The notes under the pieces are model-generated. The model was given only the letters and a program-made list of their open reading frames with translations, made no database searches and was not told the DNA's origin. DNA of 64,000 nucleotides from Naasia sp. SYSU D00948 (lineage in GTDB: Bacteria > Actinomycetota > Actinomycetes > Actinomycetales > Microbacteriaceae), in assembly GCF_017916515.1 (NCBI RefSeq), contig NZ_JAFMTA010000001.1:62001-126000 (forward strand), given 5' to 3'. How positions within the stretch are numbered: position 1 is the first letter of the stretch; every line of letters starts with the position of its first letter. This document shows positions 42,806 to 51,546 of this stretch, piece by piece. The position numbers and the translations under genes are program-made.

Positions 42806-44143
42806 ATGCCCGCGCCCGCCGGTCCCGTCGTGGACACGGCGCGGCTGGAGCGCTTCCGGGCGATGCTCTCGGTGCCCACGGTCTCGGGTCCGCACCCGCC
42901 GGACCCCGCCTTCGAGGAGTTCCTCGCCCTCCTGCCCGAGCTGTACCCCGCGGTGCACGCGGAGCTCTCCCGGGAGGTGGTGGCGGGCCACACCCTCCTG
43001 TACCGCTGGCAGGGCCGCTCCGCCGGGCGGCCGACGGTGCTCCTCGCGCACTACGACGTCGTCCCCGCCGACGCCGAGCGCTGGCGGCATCCGCCGTTCG
43101 CCGCGACGGTGACGCCCGAGGGGCGGATCGTCGGGCGGGGGACGCTCGACGACAAGGGCGCGCTCGCCGCCCTCCTCGAGGCGGTGGAGGGCCTCGTCGA
43201 GGAAGGCTTCCGCCCCCGGTGCGACGTCTACCTCTGCTTCGGCCACGACGAGGAGGTCGCAGGACGGGGCGCCGCCGCCGTCGCGCGGCTGCTCGAAGGA
43301 CGCGGCGTGCGGCCGGCACTCGTGCTCGACGAGGGCGGGGCCGTCGTGGAGGCGGGGACCGTGCGCGGAGTGGACAGGCCGCTCGCGGTCGTCGGTGTCA
43401 CCGAGAAGGGCGTCGCGACCCTCCGGCTGACGGTGGAGCAGAAGGGCGGCCACGCGTCCGCTCCTCCCCGCCTCCCGGCGACGGCCCGCCTGGTGCGGGC
43501 CGCCGACCGGATCCGCCGCACCCGCTTCCCCGCCCGGCTGAGCCCGGCCGCAGTCTCCTTCGTGCGGACCCTCGCGCCGCACGCCCGTGGGCTGACGGGC
43601 CTCGCCTTCCGGAGCGTGAGGATCAGCCGGCCGCTGCTCGCCCGCCTGTTCGCGGCCCTCGGCGACGAGACGAGGGCGATGGTGTGCACGACCGCGACCA
43701 TCACCGAGCTCAGCGGGAGCGCGAGGCCCAACGTGCTCGCCGAGCGCGCATCCGCGACGGTGAACGTCCGCATCGCCGCCGGATCCTCCGTGGCGGAGGC
43801 CCTCGCGCGGGTGCGCGCGGCCGTTCGCGACCGCGACGTGCGGATCGAGGTGCTCGAGTCGGCCGAGCCGTCGCCGGTGTCCCTGAGCAGCGGCCCGGAC
43901 TGGGAGGCGATCGCGGAGGCCGCGGCCGCGATCGCACCCGACGCCGTCGTGACGCCCTACGTGATGCTCGCGGCGAGCGACGGGCGGCACTTCGCGACGA
44001 TCTCCACCGCCGTCTACCGGTTCACGCCGTTCCGCATGGATTCCGCCGCCCGCGCGAGCATCCACGGCGTGGACGAGAGCATCGGCGTGGACACGTGGCT
44101 CGACGGCATCTCCTTCTACCGCCGGCTGCTGGTGGACCGGTGA
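42806..44143 (+). CDS. M20-family metallopeptidase
   Basis: A 445-residue dinuclear zinc peptidase of the M20 family. LLAHYDVVPA holds the first metal-ligand His and catalytic Asp, GRGTLDDKGALAALLEAVE the bridging Asp, FGHDEEVAGRGA the catalytic Glu and next ligand. The lid domain begins GVATLRLTVEQKGGHASAPP. It resembles carboxypeptidase-S/PM20D1-type enzymes that cut or form N-acyl amino acids. First gene of an operon overlapping mmuM by GTGA. Confidence 0.88.
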   Translation: MPAPAGPVVDTARLERFRAMLSVPTVSGPHPPDPAFEEFLALLPELYPAVHAELSREVVAGHTLLYRWQGRSAGRPTVLLAHYDVVPADAERWRHPPFAATVTPEGRIVGRGTLDDKGALAALLEAVEGLVEEGFRPRCDVYLCFGHDEEVAGRGAAAVARLLEGRGVRPALVLDEGGAVVEAGTVRGVDRPLAVVGVTEKGVATLRLTVEQKGGHASAPPRLPATARLVRAADRIRRTRFPARLSPAAVSFVRTLAPHARGLTGLAFRSVRISRPLLARLFAALGDETRAMVCTTATITELSGSARPNVLAERASATVNVRIAAGSSVAEALARVRAAVRDRDVRIEVLESAEPSPVSLSSGPDWEAIAEAAAAIAPDAVVTPYVMLAASDGRHFATISTAVYRFTPFRMDSAARASIHGVDESIGVDTWLDGISFYRRLLVDR

Positions 44144-45033
44144 CCTCCCTGGAGGACGCGGCCGCCGCCGGTCCCGTCGTGCTCGACGGCGGGCTGGGGA
44201 CGCTGCTGGAGGCGCACGGACACGACCTGTCGAGCGGCATGTGGTCGGCTCGGCTCCTGCAGGAGCGGCCGGACGCGATCGTGGCCGCCCACCGGGAGTT
44301 CTTCCAGGCGGGCGCTCAGGTCGCGATCGCCGCGTCGTACCAGGCGACCTTCGAGGGCTTCGCGGCTGAGGGGCTCGACCGTGCCGAGGCCGAGCGCCTC
44401 CTGCGCCGCGCCGTCGAGCTCGCGGGCGAGGCCCGCGGCGACCGGCCCGCGTGGATCGCGGCCTCCGTCGGGCCCTACGGCGCGATGCTCGCCGACGGCT
44501 CGGAGTACCGCGGCAACTACGGGCTCACCGTCGACCAGCTGCGCGCGTGGCACCGGCCGCGTCTGGAGGTGCTCGCGGACGCGGGCGCGGACCTCCTCGC
44601 CGTCGAGACGCTGCCGTCCCTCGCGGAGGTCGAGGCGGTCACGGCCGAGGTCGACCGCCTGGGCGTTCCTGCCTGGATCTCGGTGACGGTGTCGCTCGGC
44701 ACGCTCCGCAGCGGCGAGTCGCTGTCCGAGGCCTACGAGGTGGCCGCGTCCGCCCCGTCGGTCGTCGCGATCGGCGTCAACTGCAGCCATCCGTCCGAGG
44801 TGCTGGGCGCGATCCGGATGGCCAGGGCCGTCACCCCGAAGCCCGTGGTCGTCTATCCCAACAGCGGCGAGGAGTGGGACGCGAAGAACCGCACCTGGGT
44901 CGGCTCGCCCGGCTTCCCGGACCACCTGGTGCACTCGTGGCGGGAGGCGGGCGCCGCGCTGATCGGCGGATGCTGCCGGGTGAAGCCGGACCAGATCGCA
45001 CGGATCGCGGCGGTGCTGAGGGAGGCGGGATGA
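44140..45033 (+). CDS. mmuM: homocysteine S-methyltransferase
   Basis: A 297-residue zinc enzyme that transfers a methyl group from S-methylmethionine (or S-adenosylmethionine) to homocysteine to make methionine. VVLDGGLGTLLEAHG is the N-terminal family motif; the three Cys zinc ligands are in VNCSHP and the C-terminal GGCCR. GTG 44140 overlaps the peptidase stop, and the stop overlaps the macrodomain start. No S-methylmethionine permease (mmuP) is adjacent. Confidence 0.93.
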   Translation: MTSLEDAAAAGPVVLDGGLGTLLEAHGHDLSSGMWSARLLQERPDAIVAAHREFFQAGAQVAIAASYQATFEGFAAEGLDRAEAERLLRRAVELAGEARGDRPAWIAASVGPYGAMLADGSEYRGNYGLTVDQLRAWHRPRLEVLADAGADLLAVETLPSLAEVEAVTAEVDRLGVPAWISVTVSLGTLRSGESLSEAYEVAASAPSVVAIGVNCSHPSEVLGAIRMARAVTPKPVVVYPNSGEEWDAKNRTWVGSPGFPDHLVHSWREAGAALIGGCCRVKPDQIARIAAVLREAG

Positions 45034-45551
45034 CCCGGATCGAGGCGGTGCGGGGCGACATCACCCGCGAGCACGTGGACGCCGTCGTCAACGCCGCGAA
45101 CAGCTCCCTGCTGGGCGGCGGCGGGGTGGACGGAGCGATCCACCGAGCCGGGGGTCCCGCCATCCTCGCGGAGTGCCGGGAGCTGCGGCGCACCCGCCTG
45201 CCCGACGGCCTGCCAACGGGTGACGCCGTCGCGACGACCGCAGGCCGGCTGCCGGCGAGGTGGGTGATCCACACGGTCGGCCCGGTCCACAGCACGCGCG
45301 AGGACCGCTCCGCGCTGCTCGCCTCCTGCTACCGGCGGTCCCTGGAGGTGGCGCGCGAGCTGGGCGCACGGAGCGTCGCCTTCCCGGCCGTGTCGGCCGG
45401 CGTCTACGGCTGGCCGATGGACGATGCGGCGAGGATCGCCGTCGGGACGGTGCGCGAGGAGCTCGACCGGCACGCCTCGCCCGAGCTCGTCCGCTTCGTG
45501 CTCTTCAGCGAGCCCGCGCTGCGCGAGTTCGAGGCGGCCCTCCGGGGCTGA
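45030..45551 (+). CDS. macrodomain protein, O-acetyl-ADP-ribose deacetylase type
   Basis: A 173-residue single macrodomain. AVVNAANSSLLGGGGVDGAIHRAGG (about 18-42) and FPAVSAGVYGWP are the ADP-ribose-binding loops of the MacroD/YmdB group, which removes O-acetyl or ADP-ribose groups. The Asn and Asp expected for catalysis are present. It closes the three-gene operon with an ATGA overlap; the link to methionine synthesis is not obvious. Confidence 0.93.
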   Translation: MTRIEAVRGDITREHVDAVVNAANSSLLGGGGVDGAIHRAGGPAILAECRELRRTRLPDGLPTGDAVATTAGRLPARWVIHTVGPVHSTREDRSALLASCYRRSLEVARELGARSVAFPAVSAGVYGWPMDDAARIAVGTVREELDRHASPELVRFVLFSEPALREFEAALRG

Positions 45552-45553
45552 CC

Positions 45554-46072
45554 TCAGAGGTGCCTGCGGAGCTCCTCGGCCCACGCGGCGTACCCGGCCT
45601 CGTTGAGGTGCAGGCGGTCGTCGCTGTAGTCGGCCTTGATTTCGCCGTCCTCCTCCGCGAACACCGGCCAGAGGTCGACCCACTCGGCCTTGACGGTCGG
45701 CGAGTACTGGCGGATGTGGATGTTGATCTCGCGGACCCGGTCCGCCAGCTCGCGGTCGCGGGGCAGCACGGACTGCACGAGGATCCGTGCCGCGGGCAGC
45801 TCGTGGTGCAGGCGCCAGAGGATCGACTCGAGGTTGCGCACGATCTGCTCCGCGCCGCGGCGCCACGCGAGGTCGTTCGTCCCCACCATCACGACGATGG
45901 TGGACGGCTTCTTCTCGATGACCTCCGGGAGCCGCTCGAGCACCTGCTCGGTGGTGTCGCCGCTCACCCCCAGGTTGACGACGTCCAGCTCCGGGAACCG
46001 CTCCGCCCACTTCCCCTGCTCGGTAAGACTGTCGCCGAGGAAGACGGTGGTCGGTCGGTCGGATTCGGCCAT
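45554..46072 (-). CDS. SGNH/GDSL hydrolase
   Basis: A 172-residue esterase/lipase of the SGNH group. The four blocks are visible: FLGDSLTEQG (Ser), VNLGVSGDTT (Gly), VVMVGTNDLAW (Asn), and DRLHLNEAGYAAWAE (Asp and His). This short cytosolic form resembles acyl-CoA thioesterase I/arylesterase-type enzymes or rhamnogalacturonan acetylesterases; the substrate is not known. Convergent with the macrodomain gene, 2 bases apart. Confidence 0.9.
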   Translation of the reverse strand: MAESDRPTTVFLGDSLTEQGKWAERFPELDVVNLGVSGDTTEQVLERLPEVIEKKPSTIVVMVGTNDLAWRRGAEQIVRNLESILWRLHHELPAARILVQSVLPRDRELADRVREINIHIRQYSPTVKAEWVDLWPVFAEEDGEIKADYSDDRLHLNEAGYAAWAEELRRHL

Positions 46073-46078
46073 GCTCCG

Positions 46079-46084
46079 AGGCTA
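46079..46084 (-). promoter_or_regulatory. -10 box TAGCCT for the SGNH gene
   Basis: Ends 6 bases before ATG 46072. Confidence 0.5.
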
Positions 46085-46117
46085 CGTGGCCGCCAGGGCG
46101 GTCGCCAGGGAGGCCGG

Positions 46118-47017
46118 TCAGAGGTGCTCGGCGTAGAAGGCGAGGATCCGCCCGACCATCGCGTCGTCGAGCATGCCGATGGAGTGGGCGGCGCCCGGGC
46201 GCAGGTCCAGCTCGACCGGCACGCCGACGGTCTCGAGCGCCTGAGCCATGGCGATCGCCGACTGCTCGGGCAGGTACTCGTCCTCGGAGTGCGCGAGGTA
46301 GAACGGCGGATCGGTCGGGTCCACCGCGTAGAGCGCGGAGGCCTGCAGCGCGGCCGGGCAGTCGGCGGGGTCGGTGCAGCCGAGGTAGGCGAGGCCGAGC
46401 CGGACCTCCTCGGCGCCGAGGTCCGGCGTGATCGCGGCCTGGGTGAAGTCGAGGACGCCGGAGAGCTCGACGACCGCGCGCAGCCGGGCGTCCTCGTCGA
46501 GCGGACCCTTCCCGGCGGTGCCGGCCTCGGAGACGAGGATCGCCCCCGCGGAGCCGCCGAAGGCCCCGATCCGCGCGGCATCGATACCGAACCGCTCGGC
46601 CTGGCCCGGCTCGCGGAGCCAGCGCACGGCCTCCTGCAGATCCTCGAGCGCGGCGGGGTAGATCGCGCCGGGCAGCTTGCGGTAGTCGATCGTGAAGGCG
46701 GCGTACCCGCTCCGGGCGAGCAGGGCCGCGATCGGTGCCGCGTCCGGTCCCGTCCTGCTCCCTCCCGTGAAGCCGCCGCCGTGCACCACCACGACGGCGG
46801 GCACCGGCACGTCGACGGGCTCGCCGGGCAGGTAGGCGTCGAGGGCCAGCTCCTGCCCGTCCACGATGCGGTAGACGACGTCGCGCTCGACGCCGCCGGG
46901 CGGCGGCGATGCCGGGGACGGAGCCGAGGTGCTCGGGTCGGGGACGGGGGTCCCGGCGCACCCCGCCAGCGCGAGCGCGACGAGGAGCCCCGCAGCGAGC
47001 CGCCGGGGCGTCCTCAC
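46118..47017 (-). CDS. lipoprotein alpha/beta hydrolase (esterase)
   Basis: A 299-residue exported esterase. The N-terminus RRLAAGLLVALALAGC is a lipoprotein signal with lipobox LAGC (Cys near residue 20). The hydrolase has VVVVHGGGFTGG (hormone-sensitive-lipase-type oxyanion motif), nucleophile GAFGGSAGAIL, an acid in HSEDEYLP and a His in PGAAHSIGML. GTG 47017 lies inside the stop region of the ROK kinase gene (GTGA), so both are made together; a sugar ester might be the common substrate (inference). Confidence 0.87.
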   Translation of the reverse strand: MRTPRRLAAGLLVALALAGCAGTPVPDPSTSAPSPASPPPGGVERDVVYRIVDGQELALDAYLPGEPVDVPVPAVVVVHGGGFTGGSRTGPDAAPIAALLARSGYAAFTIDYRKLPGAIYPAALEDLQEAVRWLREPGQAERFGIDAARIGAFGGSAGAILVSEAGTAGKGPLDEDARLRAVVELSGVLDFTQAAITPDLGAEEVRLGLAYLGCTDPADCPAALQASALYAVDPTDPPFYLAHSEDEYLPEQSAIAMAQALETVGVPVELDLRPGAAHSIGMLDDAMVGRILAFYAEHL

Positions 47018-47934
47018 GCCGCGCTCCGGTGGACGAGGGCCGCGGCGCCGACCAGGGGGCCGTCGAGTCCGAGCCCGCTGGGGGTGATGCGGGCGCGGCG
47101 CACGAAGGCGGGGGTCGTCCCGCGATCCCGCGACTCGCGCACGAGATCCAGGTAGTCGGGCGCCACCCGGGAGAAGCCGCCGCCGACGACGACGAGGTCG
47201 ACGTCGCACAGCGCCGTCACCGAGGCCACGGCGCGGCCCACCGCCCCTGCGCTGCGCCGGACCGCCTCGACGGCGGCCGGAATGCCCTCCGCGTACGCGG
47301 CGGCGAGCTCCTCGCCCGTCTCCCCTGGCCAGCCCAGCGACCGGGCGAAGGCGACGGTGTTCGGGCCGCTCGCGATCGTCTCCAGCATGGCCGCATCCCC
47401 GGAGGCTCCCTCCGGTGAGAAGCCCGCAACCTCGATCTGCCCGATGTGACCGGCGTTCCCCGTACTGCCGTGCACGGGGCGGCCGTCGAGGACGAGACCG
47501 CCGCCGATCCCCGTGGACACGACCATGCCGAGGAGCGAGCGGACCCCGCGACCCGCTCCGATCCAGTGCTCGGCGAGGGCGATGCAGAGGCCGTCGAGGG
47601 CGAGGGCGACCGGGATGCCGGGCACGAGCCGCGAGACCAGGTCGACGATCGGGAAGCGGGGAACCCCGGGCAGGTTGAGTGGCGAGACCCGGCCGCCGGG
47701 AAGGTCGACCGGGCCGGCGCTCCCGATGCCGGCGCCCAGCAGCACGGCGGAGGCCGGAACCGCGGCGAGCGCCGCCTGCACGACCTCGGCGACGGCGCTC
47801 TCGAGGCTCGCCGGCGTCGCCCCGCGCCCCGTGGCGGCCCGGAACCGGGTGGAGGGCACCACGGCGCCGTTCCCGTCGACGAGGGCCGCCTCCACCTTGG
47901 TCCCGCCGAGGTCGAGGGCGAGGGCGAGGTCCAC
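47014..47934 (-). CDS. ROK-family sugar kinase, zinc motif lost
   Basis: A 306-residue ROK protein: DLGGTKVEAALVDGNG is the ATP phosphate-binding motif, MVVSTGIGGGLVLDG and GNAGHIGQIEV the core. ROK proteins normally carry CxCGxxGC after the GH motif; here residues 161-184 read without any Cys (GFSPEGASGDAAMLE). So the zinc site is missing and substrate specificity may differ from glucokinase. No DNA-binding domain, so it is a kinase rather than a repressor. GTG start set by TAGGCT box. Confidence 0.82.
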   Translation of the reverse strand: MDLALALDLGGTKVEAALVDGNGAVVPSTRFRAATGRGATPASLESAVAEVVQAALAAVPASAVLLGAGIGSAGPVDLPGGRVSPLNLPGVPRFPIVDLVSRLVPGIPVALALDGLCIALAEHWIGAGRGVRSLLGMVVSTGIGGGLVLDGRPVHGSTGNAGHIGQIEVAGFSPEGASGDAAMLETIASGPNTVAFARSLGWPGETGEELAAAYAEGIPAAVEAVRRSAGAVGRAVASVTALCDVDLVVVGGGFSRVAPDYLDLVRESRDRGTTPAFVRRARITPSGLGLDGPLVGAAALVHRSAA

Positions 47935-47940
47935 CCGCTC

Positions 47941-47946
47941 AGCCTA
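47941..47946 (-). promoter_or_regulatory. -10 box TAGGCT for the ROK kinase
   Basis: Ends 6 bases before GTG 47934. The 99-base gap to deoC also holds TAGTCT at 47980-47985, a possible deoC promoter. Confidence 0.5.
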
Positions 47947-48033
47947 GGAGCGTTCCCGGACGAGCCGTCCCCGCTGACGTAGTCTGGGGACCGCCGCGCG
48001 CAGTCCGCTCGGCACCCGAACGGGAGAGAAGCA

Positions 48034-49080
48034 GTGACCATCGACACCGGCGCCGGGCCCCGCTCGGCGGCGACGACGCGCGGTGCAGCCCGGGCCCTCG
48101 ACCTCCTCGACGGCCCCGTCACCGACACCACCCTCCGCCGCTACCTCGAGGGCATCCCCGGGGTCGACGCCGTCGGCCTCGACCAGCGGGCGGCCGGGCT
48201 CGGCACCCGCTCGATCAAGACCACGTCGAAGGCGATGGCCCTCGACCGCATCATCGAGCTCATCGACCTGACGACGCTCGAGGGCGCGGACACCCCCGGG
48301 AAGGTCCGCTCGCTCGTCGCCAAGGGGATCACGCCCGACCCGTCCGACCCGACCTGCCCTCGCGTCGCCGCGGTCTGCGTGTACGGGGACCTCGTCCCCG
48401 TCGCGATCGACGCGCTCGGCGCGCTGCACGCTCCCCGGTCGCGCGAGGCCGGCACGGGCCCCGGCATCTCCGTCGCCGCCGTCGCCACCGCCTTCCCGAG
48501 CGGCCGCGCCTCGCTGCGGGTCAAGCTCGCGGACGTCGAGGACGCCGTCGCGGGCGGCGCCGATGAGATCGACATGGTCATCGATCGCGGGGCGTTCCTC
48601 GCCGGTCGCTACAGCCAGGTGTTCGAGGAGATCGTCGCCGTGAAGGAGGCCTGCCGCCGCCCGGACGGCGAGGACGCCCACCTCAAGGTCATCCTCGAGG
48701 TCGGCGAGCTCGTCACGTACGACAACGTGCGGCGCGCGTCGTGGCTGGCCGTCCTCGCGGGCGCCGACTTCATCAAGACGTCCACGGGCAAGGTGACGAG
48801 CAACGCGACCCTGCCCGTGACCCTGCTGATGCTCGAGGTCGTCCGGGACTGGCACCGCCTCACCGGCGAGAAGGTCGGCGTGAAGCCCGCGGGCGGCATC
48901 CGCACCTCGAAGGACGCCATCAAGTACCTCGTGACCGTCGCCGAGACCGCCGGGGAGGATTGGCTGCAGCCGCACCTGTTCCGCTTCGGCGCCTCGAGCC
49001 TGCTCAACGACGTCCTGCTGCAGCGGCAGAAGACGAAGAGCGGGCACTACTCCGGCGCCGACTACGTGACGATCGACTGA
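48034..49080 (+). CDS. deoC: deoxyribose-phosphate aldolase
   Basis: A 348-residue aldolase that splits 2-deoxyribose 5-phosphate to glyceraldehyde 3-phosphate and acetaldehyde. The Schiff-base Lys is in ADFIKTSTGK, with the proton-relay Lys in VGVKPAGGIRT. It is longer than E. coli DeoC because of an N-terminal extension of about 60 residues. GGGAGAG precedes the GTG. Downstream aldehyde dehydrogenases could oxidise the acetaldehyde. Confidence 0.95.
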   Translation: MTIDTGAGPRSAATTRGAARALDLLDGPVTDTTLRRYLEGIPGVDAVGLDQRAAGLGTRSIKTTSKAMALDRIIELIDLTTLEGADTPGKVRSLVAKGITPDPSDPTCPRVAAVCVYGDLVPVAIDALGALHAPRSREAGTGPGISVAAVATAFPSGRASLRVKLADVEDAVAGGADEIDMVIDRGAFLAGRYSQVFEEIVAVKEACRRPDGEDAHLKVILEVGELVTYDNVRRASWLAVLAGADFIKTSTGKVTSNATLPVTLLMLEVVRDWHRLTGEKVGVKPAGGIRTSKDAIKYLVTVAETAGEDWLQPHLFRFGASSLLNDVLLQRQKTKSGHYSGADYVTID

Positions 49081-49098
49081 CCCGGAGGACCCCGGACC

Positions 49099-50547
49099 AT
49101 GAGCTTCCTCGACTACGCGCCCGCGCCCGAGTCCCGGGCGATCGTGCGCCTCCGGCCCTCCTACGGGCTGTTCCTCGACGGCGAGTTCGTCGACGGGCAC
49201 GGCACGCCGTTCCCCACGATCTCCCCCGCGACCGAGGAGCACCTCGCCGAGGTCGCGACCGCGGACGAGCACGACGTCGACCTCGCGGTCGCCGCCGCCC
49301 GCCGCGCGTACGACGAGGTCTGGTCGAAGCTCAGCGGATCGGACCGGGGCAAGTACCTCTTCCGCATCGCGCGCCTCGTGCAGGAGCGTGCACGCGAGCT
49401 CGCCGTCGCGGAGAGCCTCAACAACGGCAAGCCGATCAAGGAGAGCCGCGACCTCGACATCCCGCTCGTCGCCGCCTGGTTCTTCTACTACGCCGGCTGG
49501 GCGGACAAGCTCGACTACGCGGGCCTCGGCGCGAACCCCAAGGCCCTCGGGGTCGCCGGGCAGATCATCCCGTGGAACTTCCCGCTGCTCATGCTGGCCT
49601 GGAAGATCGCGCCCGCGCTCGCCGCCGGCAACACGGTGGTCCTGAAGCCCGCCGAGACGACGCCGCTCACCGCGCTGCTGTTCGCCGAGATCCTCCAGCA
49701 GGCCGACCTGCCGCCGGGCGTCGTCAACATCGTCACCGGCGCGGGGGCGACCGGGCAGGCCCTGGTCCGGCACCCGGGCGTCGACAAGATCGCGTTCACC
49801 GGGTCGACGGCCGTCGGTCGCGAGATCGCGCGGGCGACGGCCGGCACCGGCAAGAAGCTCACGCTCGAGCTCGGCGGCAAGGCCGCGAACATCGTGTTCG
49901 ACGACGCCCCGATCGACCAGGCGATCGAGGGCGTCGTGAACGGGATCTTCTTCAACCAGGGCCACGTGTGCTGCGCCGGCTCCCGGCTGCTCGTGCAGGA
50001 GAACGTCCACGACGACGTCGTGGAGCGGCTCAAGCACCGCCTGTCGACCCTGCGCCTCGGCGACCCCCTCGACAAGAACACCGACATCGGCGCGATCAAC
50101 AGCCAGGAGCAGCTCGACCGCATCCGGGAGCTGACCGCGGCCGGCGAGCAGGAGGGCGCGACCCCGTGGAGCCCGCCGTGCGAGCTCCCGGCGAACGGCT
50201 TCTGGTACGCGCCGACGATCTTCACCGGCGTGCAGGCGAGCTCGCGGATCGCCCGCGAGGAGATCTTCGGACCCGTCCTGTCGATCCTCACCTTCCGGAC
50301 GCCGCAGGAGGCGATCGCGAAGGCCAACAACACGCCGTACGGCCTCTCCGCCGGCATCTGGAGCGACAAGGGCAGCCGCATCCTGGCCGTCGCGGACGGC
50401 CTCAAGGCCGGCGTCGTGTGGTCGAACACCTTCAACCGGTTCGACCCTGCGTCGCCCTTCGGCGGCTACAAGGAGTCCGGCTACGGCCGCGAGGGCGGCA
50501 AGCAGGGCCTGTCCGCCTATCTCGCCCCCTCGGGAGGAGCCCAGTGA
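49099..50547 (+). CDS. aldehyde dehydrogenase
   Basis: A 482-residue NAD(P)-dependent aldehyde dehydrogenase. ELGGKAANIVFDDA carries the catalytic Glu, and FNQGHVCCAGSR the nucleophile Cys 291 (in NxGHVC). The C-terminus FNRFDPASPFGGYKESGYGREGG is standard. It follows deoC by 18 bases and overlaps the next gene by GTGA. Acetaldehyde from the DeoC reaction is the likely substrate (inference). Confidence 0.93.
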   Translation: MSFLDYAPAPESRAIVRLRPSYGLFLDGEFVDGHGTPFPTISPATEEHLAEVATADEHDVDLAVAAARRAYDEVWSKLSGSDRGKYLFRIARLVQERARELAVAESLNNGKPIKESRDLDIPLVAAWFFYYAGWADKLDYAGLGANPKALGVAGQIIPWNFPLLMLAWKIAPALAAGNTVVLKPAETTPLTALLFAEILQQADLPPGVVNIVTGAGATGQALVRHPGVDKIAFTGSTAVGREIARATAGTGKKLTLELGGKAANIVFDDAPIDQAIEGVVNGIFFNQGHVCCAGSRLLVQENVHDDVVERLKHRLSTLRLGDPLDKNTDIGAINSQEQLDRIRELTAAGEQEGATPWSPPCELPANGFWYAPTIFTGVQASSRIAREEIFGPVLSILTFRTPQEAIAKANNTPYGLSAGIWSDKGSRILAVADGLKAGVVWSNTFNRFDPASPFGGYKESGYGREGGKQGLSAYLAPSGGAQ

Positions 50548-51413
50548 CCCGCCTCGCGGTCCCGAAGACCTACAAGCTCTACATCGGCGGCAAGTTCCCG
50601 CGCAGCGAGTCGGGGCGCACCTACGAGGTGGCGTCGAAGGACGGCGCCTTCCTCGCGAACGCCGCCCTCGCGTCCCGCAAGGACGCCCGGGACGCGGTCG
50701 TCGCTGCCCGCGCCGCGGTCAAGGGCTGGGCCGGCACGACCGCGTACAACCGCGGGCAGGTGCTTTACCGGATCGCGGAGGTGCTCGAGGGGCGCCGGGC
50801 GCAGTTCGCGGACGAGCTGGTCCGCACGGAGGGCCTCCCCGCGGTGACGGCGGAGGCGGCCGTGGACCTCGCGATCGACCGCTGGGTCTGGTACGCGGGC
50901 TGGGCGGACAAGTACGCCCAGGTGCTCGGCAACGGCAACCCGGTGGCCGGGCCCTACTTCAACATCTCGGTGCCCGAGCCCACCGGCGTCGTCGCGATCG
51001 TCGCGCCGCAGGCCGGGCCGGCGCACTCCCTGGTCGGCCTCATCAGCGCCGTCGCCCCCGCCCTGGTGTCGGGCAACACGGTCGTCGTGGTCGCCAGCCA
51101 GGCCGCGCCGCTGTCCGCGATCAGCCTGGGCGAGGTCCTCGCGACGAGCGACGTGCCGGGCGGCGTCGTGAACGTCCTCACCGGGTCCCCGGCCGAGATC
51201 GCCCCCTGGCTCGCCTCGCACGCGGACGTGAACGCGCTCGACCTCGTCGGCGCCGGCGCGCTCGACTGGGTGCAGCTCCAGATGGACGCGGCGGAGACGC
51301 TCAAGCGCGTGCTGATCCCGGAGGACGGCGCGGACCCCGCGGCCCCGTCCCTCGACCGCATCGCGGCCTTCACCGAGACGAAGACGGTCTGGCACACGAA
51401 GGGCCTCCTCTAG
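50544..51413 (+). CDS. truncated aldehyde dehydrogenase homologue without catalytic domain
   Basis: A 289-residue protein related to the N-terminal, NAD-binding part of aldehyde dehydrogenase: YKLYIGGKFPRSESG, VEAP-like YNRGQVLYRIAEVLEGR, and AIVAPQAGPAHSLVGLISAVAPALVSGNTVVVV. The region that would hold the catalytic Glu and Cys is missing, and it ends soon after the cofactor fold with ETKTVWHTKGLL. Short second aldehyde dehydrogenase genes next to deoC occur elsewhere in actinobacteria, so this may be a standing partner subunit rather than a pseudogene. Confidence 0.8.
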   Translation: MTRLAVPKTYKLYIGGKFPRSESGRTYEVASKDGAFLANAALASRKDARDAVVAARAAVKGWAGTTAYNRGQVLYRIAEVLEGRRAQFADELVRTEGLPAVTAEAAVDLAIDRWVWYAGWADKYAQVLGNGNPVAGPYFNISVPEPTGVVAIVAPQAGPAHSLVGLISAVAPALVSGNTVVVVASQAAPLSAISLGEVLATSDVPGGVVNVLTGSPAEIAPWLASHADVNALDLVGAGALDWVQLQMDAAETLKRVLIPEDGADPAAPSLDRIAAFTETKTVWHTKGLL

Positions 51414-51431
51414 TACGCACCCCTCCTGCGC

Positions 51432-51524
51432 GGATCAGGAGAATCAACGCCGATCAGGAGGAGCCCGCGTTCCCGCACGCGGATCAGGAGGACACGCCGT
51501 GCTGCACGGCGGATCTCCTGATCC
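51432..51524. repeat. GATCAGGAG repeats in the intergenic gap
   Basis: GATCAGGAG occurs at 51433, 51452 and 51482, and its inverse CTCCTGATCC at 51515-51524, where GGATCTCCTGATCC forms a 5-bp hairpin with a TCCT loop. The 133-base gap lies between convergent genes, so it may act in termination. Confidence 0.7.
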
Positions 51525-51546
51525 GCGCACACCCCGAGGTTCCGGT

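Noticed and set aside
51432-51524. CRISPR-like direct repeats
   Set aside because: Units are only 9-10 bases, spacing is irregular, one copy is inverted and no cas genes exist.
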